NCBI GenBank assembly: GCA_021234155.1
Contig: JAJEKV010000035.1
Location: 12,278,407 to 12,342,406, forward strand
DNA length: 64,000 nt
Origin: Isoetes taiwanensis
Lineage: Eukaryota > Streptophyta > Lycopodiopsida > Isoetales > Isoetaceae
Reading direction: 5' to 3'
Position 1 is the stretch's first letter; each line of letters opens with the position of its first letter. Below, piece by piece: positions 46,599-58,205 of the stretch. A program made the position numbers and the translations under genes. A model generated the notes under the pieces. The model searched no databases and was not told where the DNA came from. It was given only the letters and a program-made list of their open reading frames with translations.

Positions 46599-49500
46599 AT
46601 GGCAGGATCAGGTGGAGGGCTCTACCACCGATCTCTGTCTGGTTTAGGCTGTGTCCGGCAGCTCCCACAAGCCCTATTGCTAGAGAATTTCGTGGACCCT
46701 CGTAGAAGGAAAAACAAGGTAAGTTATCAATCACATATTAAAATTGTAAGAAGTAGATTGCGAAGTAACTGGTAATAATACTAACCAATTTCACAGGCCC
46801 CTGATTTGAAGCATTGCCATAACCCATTTTACAAACTTGAAAGAACCCATGAGCTCAATATAACTTATAAAGAGCTTGCTCAGGATAGTATACAATTCAG
46901 AGAAAGTATTTGCAAAATGTCAGAAGGCACACTTGTAGTTTTGAACCAGGTGACAGAGAAGCCTTCTGTTGGTAACGTAATAGACAGCTTACAGAAATGC
47001 AGGAAAAGGAAGAATCTTCAAAATGCAAAAAAATTGCATGCACATTTTTGCAAGGAACCACTAGATTGCACCATGGGAAACTACATAGTTCCTATGTTTA
47101 TGGACTGTGGGGGCATGTCTGATGCAGAGCAAGCTTTCAACACTATTTTTAATAGGAATCAGTATTCGTGGTGTTCTCTTATCTCAGGATGCGCTAAAAA
47201 CGGGCAATTAACTCGAGCTTTCAGTCTTCACCAAAAAATGCAAGAGGATGGTTTGGTTCCTAGTAGTCATGCACTTACAGTATTAGTGTTTGCTTGTGCT
47301 AGACTAAAAGACATAAAGCAAGGTCAGAAGATCCATAAAGAGATCAGGGAGAATGGATTTGAAGCAGATCTTTTTGTTGGCAGTGCTTTGGTGGACATGT
47401 ATGCCAAATTTGGTATGCTTAAAGAGGCACAGCAAGTTTTTGATAGGCTACCACTTCGAAATGTCGTGAATTGGACTGCATTAATTGCAGGATATGCTGA
47501 CCATGGACCTGCCCAAAAAACACTAGAATGTTTTGAACAGATGCAACTGGACAGTGTATATCCAAATGCAATCACTTACATTTCTAGCTTGAAGGCTTGC
47601 AGCAGCATTAGAGCTATAGACAAGGGCCGTGAAATACATGCTAAGATTGCAGAGAAGGGGCTGCTAGATACTTTTGTTTGTAATAGCTTGATTGACATGT
47701 ATGCCAAATGCGGTTCACTTTCAGAGGCAAGGGAAGTTTTTGACAAAATGCGAGTGCGAAATATAGTGTCTTGGAATGTACTAATTGCAGGATATGCTGA
47801 ACATGGATATTGTTTGCAAGCTCTCCAATGTTTCGAGGATATGCAGCTATCAGGCATATCTCCAAATATTGTAAGTTTTATCTTGAGTTTGAAAGCTTGT
47901 TGTGGGGGTGGAGCTAGTAAGGGTCGAGAAATACATGCCGAAATTGCACAAAATGGATTTGAAGATAATGTATATGTTGGGAACTCATTAATTGACATGT
48001 ATGCCAAATGTGGTTCACTTGCTGAGGCAAACATGGTCTTTTATAGTCTATCAGCTCGTGATGTTATTTCTTGGACTGCAATAATTTCAGGATATATTGA
48101 AAATGGATATGCTGAGACAGCACTAAAATACTTTGAACAGATGCAACATGAAGGTATTGCACCAAATGCTGTGACATTTATTTGTGGCTTGAAAGCTTGT
48201 GGTAAAATTGGGGCTATCAATACAGGTCGAGATATACATACTAGGCTGGCACAAAATGGATTTCATAAAGATATTCTTGTTGGCAACACTCTAGTGGATA
48301 TGTATGCAAAATGTGGTGCACTTGGAGAGGCATGGGCAGTCCTGGATAAGCTAGCAGTCCGGAATGTAGTGTCATGGAATGCCATTATTGGAGGATGTTT
48401 TGAGAATGGGCTTCCTCTTGAAGCGCTAAAAGTTTTCGAGAAAATGCAAATGGAAGGCGCATCTCCCAATGCAGTGACATTTGCTTGCATCTTGAAGGCT
48501 TGCAGTTATTTAGGTGATATAAACAAGGGCCGAACAATACATGCTGAAATTGCACAAAAGGGATCTGAAAAAGATATTCTTGTAGCCAACAGCTTGATTG
48601 ATATGTACTCCAAGTGTGGTTCATTGGAGGAAGCAACATTAGTTTTAGACAAGGTTCCAATTAGAGATGTAGTGTCTTGGACTGCAGTTATTGCAGGATA
48701 TACTGAATTTGAACTTGGTGAAGCAGCATTGAAGTGTTTCAACGAAATGCAGATTGAAGGTCTATCGCCGAATGCTGGAACCTATGTTTGCGCTCTGAAG
48801 GCCTGTGGTGACACGGGCTCCATGGAGAAGGGCCGTGAAATACACAAGAACATTGCAGAGAAAGGATTTGAAAATGATGTTTTTGTTGCAACTAGTTTGG
48901 TCGATATGTATGCTAAACGTGGCTTACTCGCAGAAGCGAGGCAGGTCTTTGACAGATTGAAAGTTCGAGATGTCATAGCATGGAACGCAATGATAAAAGG
49001 ATATGGCATGACTTCGGAAAGTAAAATGGCTGTAGAATGTTTTGAGAATATGAAAAGTCAAATTCTAAAACCTGATGCAACTACATTCTTATGTCTCCTT
49101 ACTGCATGCAGCCACGGTAGCCTTATGGTTCAAGGCCAGAATTACTTTAGAATGATGGAAGGAAAATATGGTATTTCACCAACAACAGATCATGCTGCAT
49201 GCATGGTAGATCTCCTTGCAAGAGCAGGGCACTTGCATGAAGCAGAAAAGCTGCTTCAGACTGGCACCTTCTCTCCATCTAAGGATGGGTTGGGAGCTTT
49301 GCTTAGTGCCTGCAAGGTTTATGGGGAACTAGAAGTAGGACTAAGATGCTTTCAGAAGCTAGTCCAAATGAATCCTGAAAATGCTGCTGCCCATGTCCTT
49401 ATCGCAAGCATCTATGCAAGTTATAGTAGGTGGGATGATGTAAATAGGATAGAAGAGCTAAGAAAGCATTCAAGACTAAAGAAGAAGCCTGCAAAAGCTT

Positions 49501-49886
49501 TGATAGAGGTCAACAAGAAGGTACATGAATTTATAGTAGGTAACAATGAGAATGAGGACATTGCTGCAGCGTTGGAAGCCATGATATCCCGCATGAAGTT
49601 GGGGGGATACATGCCAAACCTTGATCTTGTTTTAAGTTCTGTTGCTGATGGAGAGAAGGAAAGTGCATTATGTGGACACGCAGAAAAGTTTGCTATAGCC
49701 TTTGGGCTTCTTCACATGCCACAGGGTCAGACATTGCACGTGACAAAAAATTTGAGAATGTGCAATGATTGTCACAATGTGTGTAAGGTTGTCTCTCGCG
49801 TTGAGCAACGGGAGATAATCCTTCGGGAAAGTAATTGGGTTCACCATTTTCGGGATGGCTTATGTTCTTGTGGAGATATGTGGTAA
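46599..49886 (+). CDS. DYW-type PPR protein (PLS class), organelle RNA editing factor
   Basis: Two exons: 46599-46718 (40 codons) and 46797-49886, joined in phase 0 across a 78-nt GT-AG intron, giving 1,069 aa. Exon 1 is Ser/Arg-rich and could be an organelle transit peptide. The body has about seven P-L-S triplets. Repeated words are LIDMYAKCGSL and R-x-V-V-S-W-x-A-x-I-x-G-Y. E/E+ segments follow, then a DYW domain at the last 95 residues: H-A-E-K-F-A-I-A-F-G-L (HxE zinc site), C-N-D-C-H, and a C-terminus C-S-C-G-D-M-W. DYW domains are the cytidine deaminases of plant organelle editing, and the PLS array reads the RNA target. The last tripeptide is DMW in place of DYW. The tail-to-tail neighbour is another PPR gene. 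The frame is fully open, so it is probably functional. Mitochondrion versus plastid cannot be decided here. Confidence 0.92.
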
Positions 49887-50706
49887 CCAATTTTTGGTGC
49901 ATCTGTCTTTTTAATTTCAACATGACCAGAAGACACTATATCTATCTGTTTGTGCCATTGGAGACTGAAAATAGAGATGCTGCAAATGGACTTAGAAAGC
50001 CATTTTACTTTAGTCTTGTGATGGCAGAAAAATCTATGTGCTGCTGTTCATGGTTTTCTATGTTATAGCAGCTACAAATGCTGCCAAGAGAGTGACAGAA
50101 GGAAAACAAACACCTCAAGCCATGCAGGATAGACAGTGATAAGCGGGCATGCTGAATTACATATCAAGGTGATTGGAGTCCTACTGCCATGGCTCCACAA
50201 CATGCTTCCAGTTATATTGTTTTCTCATTGGACCTGCAAATCATATGATATGAGGACGAAAGTCTGGCATACTACAGGGAGAAAAATTCCAAACTTAGGC
50301 AGGTGATGTCATAATTTAACTAAACTGGTTTTTGTTGCGGGATATGACTATACGATTCTGTACGTTTTGTAGAAAGTAAGATGATGCTGATATCAAAGCA
50401 TTCATGATGCAGAACCATACTTGTACATAATATATCCTCGTCAGTTGTTGAAGCAACATTTCCATTTCAAGGAGCCAGTGTGATCAGAAGGTGAATATTA
50501 ATGCAAATTTTAATCTCAGCAAGAAAATGCTTTAAAGCATGCATTTTATGCTCGTTCAATTTGTGGCCCTTTGAAGATATATGCAATTGCCAATAAAGAC
50601 ATACTAAGGATCCTTGTCTAATTTCCACGAGTGCACACTTATGACTTGGTTACAGGCAACCTCTTTCACTCAACACTTAATTATCAAGGTTTTTTCAGAA
50701 ATGAGG
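49887..50706. other. Intergenic region between convergent PPR genes
   Basis: No gene seen. It must hold both 3' UTRs and poly(A) signals. Confidence 0.6.
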
Positions 50707-52875
50707 TCACTGTTCACGGTAAACAGACTCCATCTGTTTTAAAAGTTTTTTGTTTCTATAGGATAATTCATAGTCAGTTTTGTCCCTTCCCAGTGCGCAA
50801 ACTGTATCATGAACATCCATTTGAGTATGAGCGAAGACATTTGACATCAGCACATATGCAGCTGCGCAAGAAGAATCTAACTTAACAATTTCGTGAAAGC
50901 ATTCCCCTGCTAGCTCCACATGGCCAAGCGCATTGCAAGCATTAAGCAGAGTAATCCATAGTCGAATATCAGGTTCCACAGTGGTTTCAAGCAAAGACTT
51001 TGCTTCTGCAAAACGACCTGCCTGGCCCAGCAGGTCCACCAAGCAGTTACAATGAAACGTGTCTGGTTGTATGCCATGATATCCAGTCATGATTTTGAGG
51101 TAGCAAAGTCCTTCATCTACTAGTCCTGCATGACTAAATGCAGCAAAGATGCCAAGGAAAGCTATACTGTTTGGTTGAGAGCCACTGTCTACCATGTCTT
51201 TAAAACTCTGCATAGCCAACCTACAATCACCAAGCTGGGCATAACCCATAATCATGGCCCCCCACAGAACTACATCCTTATTAGGTAAGCTGGCAAACAC
51301 CTTTTGTATCTCTTCAACAGCCCCACATTTGGCATACATATCAATCAGGGTGCTTCCAATGACAATATCAACTTGAAGGCCAATATCGATAACCCGCCGA
51401 TGGATACGTCTGCCCTGCTCAATAGCACCCATGTTGGCACATGCTTTCAAAACACTCAAATAAGTAGCCTTGGCAGGCTTTATGCCCTCGCGCTGCATGC
51501 TGTCAAAACATTCTAGGGCCTGGATTCCTTGCCCAAGATGGGCATATCCAGTAATCATTGCACTCCATGTTATGACATCTGGTTTCATCCTCTTGCATTG
51601 CATGTCTGCAAAGCAGTCTGAGGCAAGAATGATTTCCCCAAGCTGGGCATAGCCCGAAATCATTGCATTCCATAATGCTACATCTGGAGTTGGGAAAGTG
51701 TCAAACACTTTGCGTGCTTGGTCCAAGTTCTTACATTTCGCATACATATCTACAAGAATGCTCCCAACAACAATGTCAAATTGAAGGCCACTCTCAATTA
51801 TCTGCTTATGGATCTGAATGCCCTGCTCTAATGCACCTATGCTGGCACAAGCTTGCAATACACCCAAAAAAGTGACTCTGTCTGGCTTGATGCCTTCCTG
51901 CTGCATGGATCTGAAACATTGCATAGCAAGGTAGGCTTTTCCATGTTGTGCATATGCTGAAATCATTACATTCCATGCCACTAGCTTGGGACTTTGCAAT
52001 GCACTAAATACTTGGCATGATTCATACAAACTACCGCAACTTGCATACATATCAATTAGAGTATTTCCTACAGCACTGTCAAATTGTAGATCACTTTCGA
52101 GGATTTTTTCATGGATATGCCGCCCCTCTTCCAGGCTCCTACATGCTTTCAAAATGCTTAAAAATGTAGCTTTATCTGGCATTAGACCATAATCTTGCAT
52201 TATCTGGAAATATTTGAAGGCAAGGCATCCTTCACCTGCCTGGGCATATGCTGCAACCATTGTACCCCATGTCACAACATTTCTGTCCATCAATCTATTG
52301 AAAACAGCCTCTGCTTCCTCCAATCTTCCACATTTTGCATACATATCCACTAGACAATTCCAGACCACGGTATCAAACTGAATCTCACTCTGTAGAATTT
52401 GCCCGTGGACATATCTCCCCTGTTCTATGGCCCCTAAATTGATACATGCTTTCAAAATTCTAGGAAAGGTGAATATGTCTGGTTTTGTACCTTCATATTG
52501 CAATCTGGAATACAACAGAAGGGTTAGTTCCCCATTGCCGATCTTGGTCTGAGAATCCAAAATTGCGTTCCATGTGTAATGCGTGGGTTCTGATACTGTA
52601 GCGAATGCCTGGTTTGCTTCGAATGGACTTCCACAAGTGGTAAAGAAGCGAATGAGATTATCAGCCAAGACGGAAACTGAATCGAACGCACAATAGATCA
52701 CTAGGAACTGGGCCCGTCTAACAAGTTCCAGGCTTCCCCGTTTAATACATTCCTGTAGCAGGCGATAGGCACAGTCTTTAGAAACAGGAAATCCATGTTG
52801 CTGCTTACGATCAAGGCCAGCCCACTTAAGTATATCATCAAAGCATTCCCGATTCTTCAAATGTTTGCTGGTCAT
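50707..52875 (-). CDS. PLS-class PPR protein without DYW domain
   Basis: A single open frame of 722 aa. PPR triplets run from about residue 70 to 620, with words such as CLVDMYAKCGRLEEAEAVF, GNTLIDMYASCGSL and D-V-V-L-W-G-A-M-I-M-G-Y. The array is less regular than in its neighbour: two L-type units directly follow one another near residue 385. It ends in an E-like segment (A-A-Y-V-L-M-S-N-V-F) and a short unrelated tail with no HxE or CxxCH, so it lacks a deaminase. Such proteins bind organelle RNA and may recruit a separate DYW partner. No obvious transit peptide follows the ATG at 52875. A second frame overlapping upstream (53122-52838) could be a leader exon, but no splice gives a continuous frame, so I keep this start. 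Confidence 0.85.
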   Translation of the reverse strand: MTSKHLKNRECFDDILKWAGLDRKQQHGFPVSKDCAYRLLQECIKRGSLELVRRAQFLVIYCAFDSVSVLADNLIRFFTTCGSPFEANQAFATVSEPTHYTWNAILDSQTKIGNGELTLLLYSRLQYEGTKPDIFTFPRILKACINLGAIEQGRYVHGQILQSEIQFDTVVWNCLVDMYAKCGRLEEAEAVFNRLMDRNVVTWGTMVAAYAQAGEGCLAFKYFQIMQDYGLMPDKATFLSILKACRSLEEGRHIHEKILESDLQFDSAVGNTLIDMYASCGSLYESCQVFSALQSPKLVAWNVMISAYAQHGKAYLAMQCFRSMQQEGIKPDRVTFLGVLQACASIGALEQGIQIHKQIIESGLQFDIVVGSILVDMYAKCKNLDQARKVFDTFPTPDVALWNAMISGYAQLGEIILASDCFADMQCKRMKPDVITWSAMITGYAHLGQGIQALECFDSMQREGIKPAKATYLSVLKACANMGAIEQGRRIHRRVIDIGLQVDIVIGSTLIDMYAKCGAVEEIQKVFASLPNKDVVLWGAMIMGYAQLGDCRLAMQSFKDMVDSGSQPNSIAFLGIFAAFSHAGLVDEGLCYLKIMTGYHGIQPDTFHCNCLVDLLGQAGRFAEAKSLLETTVEPDIRLWITLLNACNALGHVELAGECFHEIVKLDSSCAAAYVLMSNVFAHTQMDVHDTVCALGRDKTDYELSYRNKKLLKQMESVYREQ

Positions 52876-55353
52876 AAAAAAGAAACTTATGCCGACAATT
52901 GGGCAGGGCTAAAAAATGCAATACCTTCAAATTCTTAACAGCGTGCTGATTCAAATTCTGGTCAGTGGCGGTCAATTCCGGTAGCTGATATGCAGTTGGC
53001 AAATAGTGTTGTGAATGCAATAAGGTTGTGGCAACGTTCTTTAAGTTCTCTTTGTGTGTTGTTTTATAAGCCTTCCACAATTGGTTCCTTGTGGTGGGGA
53101 GAGTCATATATGAACCAAACAAGATGCTAACGCATCAATGGGTTGCTCCAATGGGTTGCCCTTTGGAGGAGCCATTGATGCATGCGCAATTACTCTGGAC
53201 ATTTTTGTGCCGAATAATATTGTGTATAAAAAGTATGGCATAAACCTATGGGATTGGATGTTAATAGTATGTAATCAATGTTGAGGGGTGATTTGTTGTT
53301 TGCAATGAGGTTTTTAAGACTGAGAGGGATGATTTGTTCAAAGGATATATTTCTATAGATTGCGGAGGTTTCATTTATTTAGTATTTCTTTTTTTTTCAG
53401 TGAAGAAGGAAGGAAGGAAGTTTATTTTAACATCCATGGAGGCCAGAGAAGAAGACAGACTGTAGTTCTATTGATAATATGGTTACAAAGCTTCTGGAAG
53501 CATATGGAATTAAAATCAGGGATATACTTAGTAAGTGATGTTGTTAGGGCCAAGGAACGAAAGTTGTCTAGATGGAATCAGACATGTTAAAACAGAATGC
53601 ATCCTAAACACGTTTATACACTAAATGAAAACATGAGTTAAAAATTGTACTAAGCAGCCTAAGAACTTAAAAGGATTGATCAAATCATCTCAACAATGTG
53701 AATAATCCATAGATATGCTTCCATCTTTAAGGTCAAAGAAACTGTTCTTCAATTTTCAACAAACATAAACAAGGATGCATGAGTTGAATGTCTCCGTTGT
53801 ACTACTAGTTTGTTCTTCTACTCGTTGTTCCATTGTAATGTTTCTCTTGAATGCCGATGCATTAATTTTTTATTATCACAAAAACCAAATCTATGAATAT
53901 TGAGTTTCTATGTCTATTTTGTTTATAGGCTATTCAACCATGTGCGGAGCATGTATTAACTTTCCCTTTAAGGTTCAAGATCCGACCAATTTACAAGGCA
54001 AAACATAAGCTAACAGTTCATCTGATATGATTCACCTCTAGGGTTATGATTGTCCCTCGTCCCCAAGTTAGACCCAACTTAAACCCTAAACCATAGCCAC
54101 TTAACCCAGTCAATCAACCAACCAACTATGTACAACCCCTACACAACTGATCGAGGGCACTTGTGGACAGGCTTGTAGCGATGCCGTAGCGGCTTGTAAA
54201 TGGAAGTCTGTCCGAATGTATGAAACGGATTATAAAGATATGATAAGGGGTTTGGCTGAATTTGGCTAATTCATTGTGCAAATATGGTAGGAGATTTGGA
54301 GGAATTTATAGAACTCAATGTACATATATTATAGGGGTTGTATCTAAAGTTTTTGAAAATTTTGTATAAGGAGACCTTTTTCTACTATTTTAACCATATA
54401 AGGGCCTCTTTCTTTAACTCTATGCACTTCGATCTTTTTCGAGGATGAATATGAAAATTCTTTCGATATAGCCTAAAATAGGAATATATGGGGAATAAAA
54501 GAAGACCATTCGGCAAGCTGATATGCTATGTCTTAATGCTTGCTGAGTCACCCCTTCTGAAATACATATTTTGATGTGGTATCCCCAATTTATAGTAGTA
54601 AAGGAAGGGGATAATGATATTCCAGACTGATTCTCAGTCTCTGAAGAAACCGTTACCATACATATTATACGAATGTATAGAAACTAAAATCGATGATCTC
54701 ATTACACATTAGCAATCGATATAAGAAATGAAATGGGGATTCTACTGATCAGGCGCTTCAGTTAACTTTGTTTCGAACAATATATAAACTGAACCTAAAA
54801 ATTCATTTCAGCTAATTGGACTTTTTCAAATTGTTTCTTTTTGAGTACTAGGAATATCTGTATGCCATATAGCCTATCATTGACATAGACCCTTGGCATT
54901 TCTCAAACATTAGCAATTGAGCCTTGGCATTTCTCAAACATTTGAAATGGACACATTGTGGGCCAAACACCCAAACATCCAAATTGTTTGTCATCTGTGG
55001 GTACGTTTTAAGTGGAAGACATCGCATCATGCAATAGTGTTCTAGATATTAGTAAAGCAAGTTTTCTGTCAAAATCAATAGATCAAAAATTGATAAGTAT
55101 CATATAGGCGAATTGATATTATAATTTTGTATGATATAAAACATAACAAGTTTGTTGTGTTTGTCTAACTCTGTTGTTACTATGAACGCATACATGGATA
55201 CAGATGCTGCTTGTACTGTACAGATTAACAAATGCTTCTGACTGCACATCAGTCTCATGCAGAATCACAATGAAGCACATCAGTCAAAATCAAAAGCAAG
55301 AATCTACTGAAGGTCAAGTTCAAGGATCACAAGAAAAGGAGATGGAAGAAATT
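52876..55353. other. No gene seen
   Basis: AT-rich spacer. A 50-nt hairpin at 53132-53181 (GCATCAATGG / CCATTGATGC arms) lies just upstream of the minus-strand PPR leader. A small tandem repeat of CCTTGGCATTTCTCAAACATT occurs at about 54891 and 54925. Confidence 0.5.
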
Positions 55354-56690
55354 TCACTGGAAAATGTAGATAGGCTTCCATGCACACACACATTGTGTGG
55401 TAACATTCTTCCAGGATAATTTCAGCCAACCTCCATCTTCTTCTATGCTGAAGTTTCTATGGTACTTTCTCATCAACCTCCATGCCCTGCTGTAAATCAT
55501 TATGTCCATTGGCAGCATCCCTAAACCCCGCTTTTCCATTATACTCTCCCCCGTCTTGATAAGGACCATGCCTTACCACCCTTTCACTCCCCTCACAAGC
55601 TATTAGGTTTAGGATCTCGGGCCCTAGAAATTTTTGCTCATACAAAGATCCTTGTCACTGCTTGTCTTCCCTGACACCACTTTCTGCTGCATCAATTTTT
55701 GCTCCAAATCTAGATAAGGCTTGGCTGAATCTATCCATGAAGTTAAATGGCATAACCCTTTGTCCATTATTCACTCCAAGAATCACAATGTCAGGATTCA
55801 TCTTCCTGATATGTGCCAGGGTAATTTTTCTAGGGCTATCCCTACCTCATGCTCTCATCTTCAAGATGATGAATTGTAAAGAGAAAATTCACAATAAGAG
55901 CTTCACTGGATTTAATATTGAAGGAGCTTGGAAGAATGCTTTTCCATCTAGGGGAGCAGACGGAATGAAATTCAAGCCAGATACCTAGTTGCCTAGCAAG
56001 GTCTCCTAAAGACCTGCCAAACTCATTTAATTTTTCTTCAGGCTTGAATCCAGGCTGAGGCAGATCTATGCCAGTAATCCTAAGCTTGGGAGGACCTCCT
56101 GGTCTTTTAGCCAGTATATTTAAAAGTAGAGGCCACTGGAATCTGTTGCTAATGATACCATAGTCTATTATATGCACCTTCTGCTTGCCATTGCAAACAT
56201 TAAGAATAGTTTGGTTCGAGAAAAAATGAGGAATCCATGGACTAGGAGTGGCACTTACCCTAAATTCATATATCATTTTTGCCTCTGTTGAAGAAGGAGT
56301 GTTGTTTATGATATACAAGGCATGGCCAGTACCAAGAAGTCTAGCTGTTAGTGCCTCCACAAAATAGTGGGCAACCCGCTGTGTTCCATTTCCAAGAGCA
56401 AATGCATCCTTTCTGATGAGCGTTGCCATTCCATTGGCATTAATAAAATCATTCTTCATTATAGCATGAGCACAGTCAACTAACATAGTACGCAAATCTC
56501 TAGAAATATAACCCCTAAAAACATGTTCATGACCATGGCCATGTCTGTGGCTTCCTTCTGTGGGAGCATGAACAATTTCAAGAGGAGGGTTTAACACCTC
56601 ACCTTTAGATTTAGAGCCATCTTCAAGGTCGTTTGATTTTTCCTTTGGAAGTACATGAGATGCCACACATCTCTGAAGCAGCCTTAACAA
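55354..56690 (-). pseudogene. GRAS-family transcription regulator, decayed
   Basis: The minus-strand frame 56690-55842 (282 aa) has the first half of a GRAS domain: leucine-rich region (T-M-L-V-D-C-A-H-A-I) and a VHIID-type motif (V-H-I-I-D-Y-G-I). It continues as L-R-I-T-G-I-D-L-P-Q-P-G-F then L-G-I-W-L-E-F. Stops and a frame change near 55835 follow. The domain goes on in a second frame (SPRKITLAHIRKMNPDIVI), then a third (L-N-L-I-A-C-E-G-S-E-R-V), then a fourth with the SAW end (E-D-G-G-W-L-K-L-S-W-K-N to C-A-W-K-P). The order is complete but spread over four frames, so no full protein can be made. It looks closest to PAT1/SCL-type GRAS members, which act in light and hormone signalling. 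Confidence 0.85.
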
Positions 56691-58205
56691 ATTATCTCCT
56701 CTTGGAGTGTGAGATTGAGACCTGGAACAACATTAGTTCCATGACTGACATTCCACACTCATCCACGCACGAAATCAAAGCCCAGAGAACAAAAGGCATG
56801 GTACTCATTAAAATGAAAAGACGGAATAAACAACTAGAATACTTCACAGTAGCTTACCATGTCGAAAGCTTCCAGCACAATTATAGGCCAGAGAGCAATT
56901 CTTCTCTTAGTACTCATTCTCTTGTGGCAAAAAAAGGCCAATATCCGAGTGGGACCTTTTGGAATGGTCTCAAAAGTGGATCGGGACAAATGTTCTGCCA
57001 ATGGAAGTGGATAAATTCGCACCAGGAATTGTGGCCACCTTGACTTCGCAGCCTATTTTAGTAGGACATTGATTCCGCATGCCTACTCCACAGACCTGTT
57101 ACAATATAGCTTAACTTTAGCATCTTCATTGAAACCTACAAGCCTTCATAATCCGAAGCATAGCAAGAGTTGAGGAACGAACATGCCAAACAGCTGCAAA
57201 TGTACCTACAATTCTGCTGCCGCCATGGTTCGGCCGGAACGAAAGAAAAGGAAGCATTCATGCCACTGCCATAGGCCCAAACAATCCCTACCATCAGGCA
57301 CATCCCAGGCGAATCGTTGTCGTCTAACTGTTACTGGGCGTCACAAAAAACCCTAAAAAAGCCCAACCGATCGCATCTGCTTACATAGAATATTCCGGGG
57401 CATATCATCCTCAAAACAAATCCAAGCCTTCAAACCGTCACTCTACCCTAGCAACAAGAGGATTGCCCCCTACGGGCAACCCAAAAAACTAGCGTGTTTG
57501 TGAGATGAGAGGGATAACACCCTAGAACGAGGGTGTTTTGGGCCCGAGAGTTTTATAGTGGTTTTGTGGTGGTTTTCATAACAAGCTAGGTGTTTATAGC
57601 CATTTGGCATAACAAACTAGGTGCTTATGCATTTTTTAATGTGTTACTAGTGGGTATACTCTTGCAACCAACGCCTGAGATCTGATCTCAGCCTTAAAAC
57701 TTGAGGGCCAGGTTGTTAAGGACGAAGTAAACATAAAACTACCACACTACTCCAAACTCAAACCAGAAGAAGCGACACCAACCAAGGGAAGGACATCAAA
57801 CATTCCAGGGCCACATCCACGCAACACTCTAGACCAGGGTATGCAAACAAAGATAGGAAGCACGTCCACAATTGCTTCGCATTGGGGTAAGGTATTCTCA
57901 CCATGGTTCGGACATGATTTGCATATAGAATTGTATTAAAATTTGTATATTTTAGTGATGTTCTTTCTATTTTCAATTTCTAGGGGGAAGTTTTTGCAAT
58001 GGTTTGCAAATAGAATGTGGTGGAGGTGCAGACACGATTTCCCTGCTCTATGTTCATGCCGATTGGAGTAGTCTTATGTTGCAGGATGTTGAATAATCAA
58101 TTTTTTCTTTCAATTTCTTCTCCTTTGTTACTTGTGCGCTGGCGCTTCCAGTTTACAGTACTATATCTGATTTAGTTCTCCTTCAACCGGCCTCCATAGC
58201 CAGCT
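56691..58205. other. No gene seen; upstream flank of GRAS pseudogene
   Basis: A frame at 56633-57043 has no family motifs. The rest is low-complexity and AT-rich. Confidence 0.5.

Noticed and set aside
54079-54092. Telomere-like AAACCCTAAACC
   Set aside because: Under two repeat units; far too short to be an interstitial telomere array.
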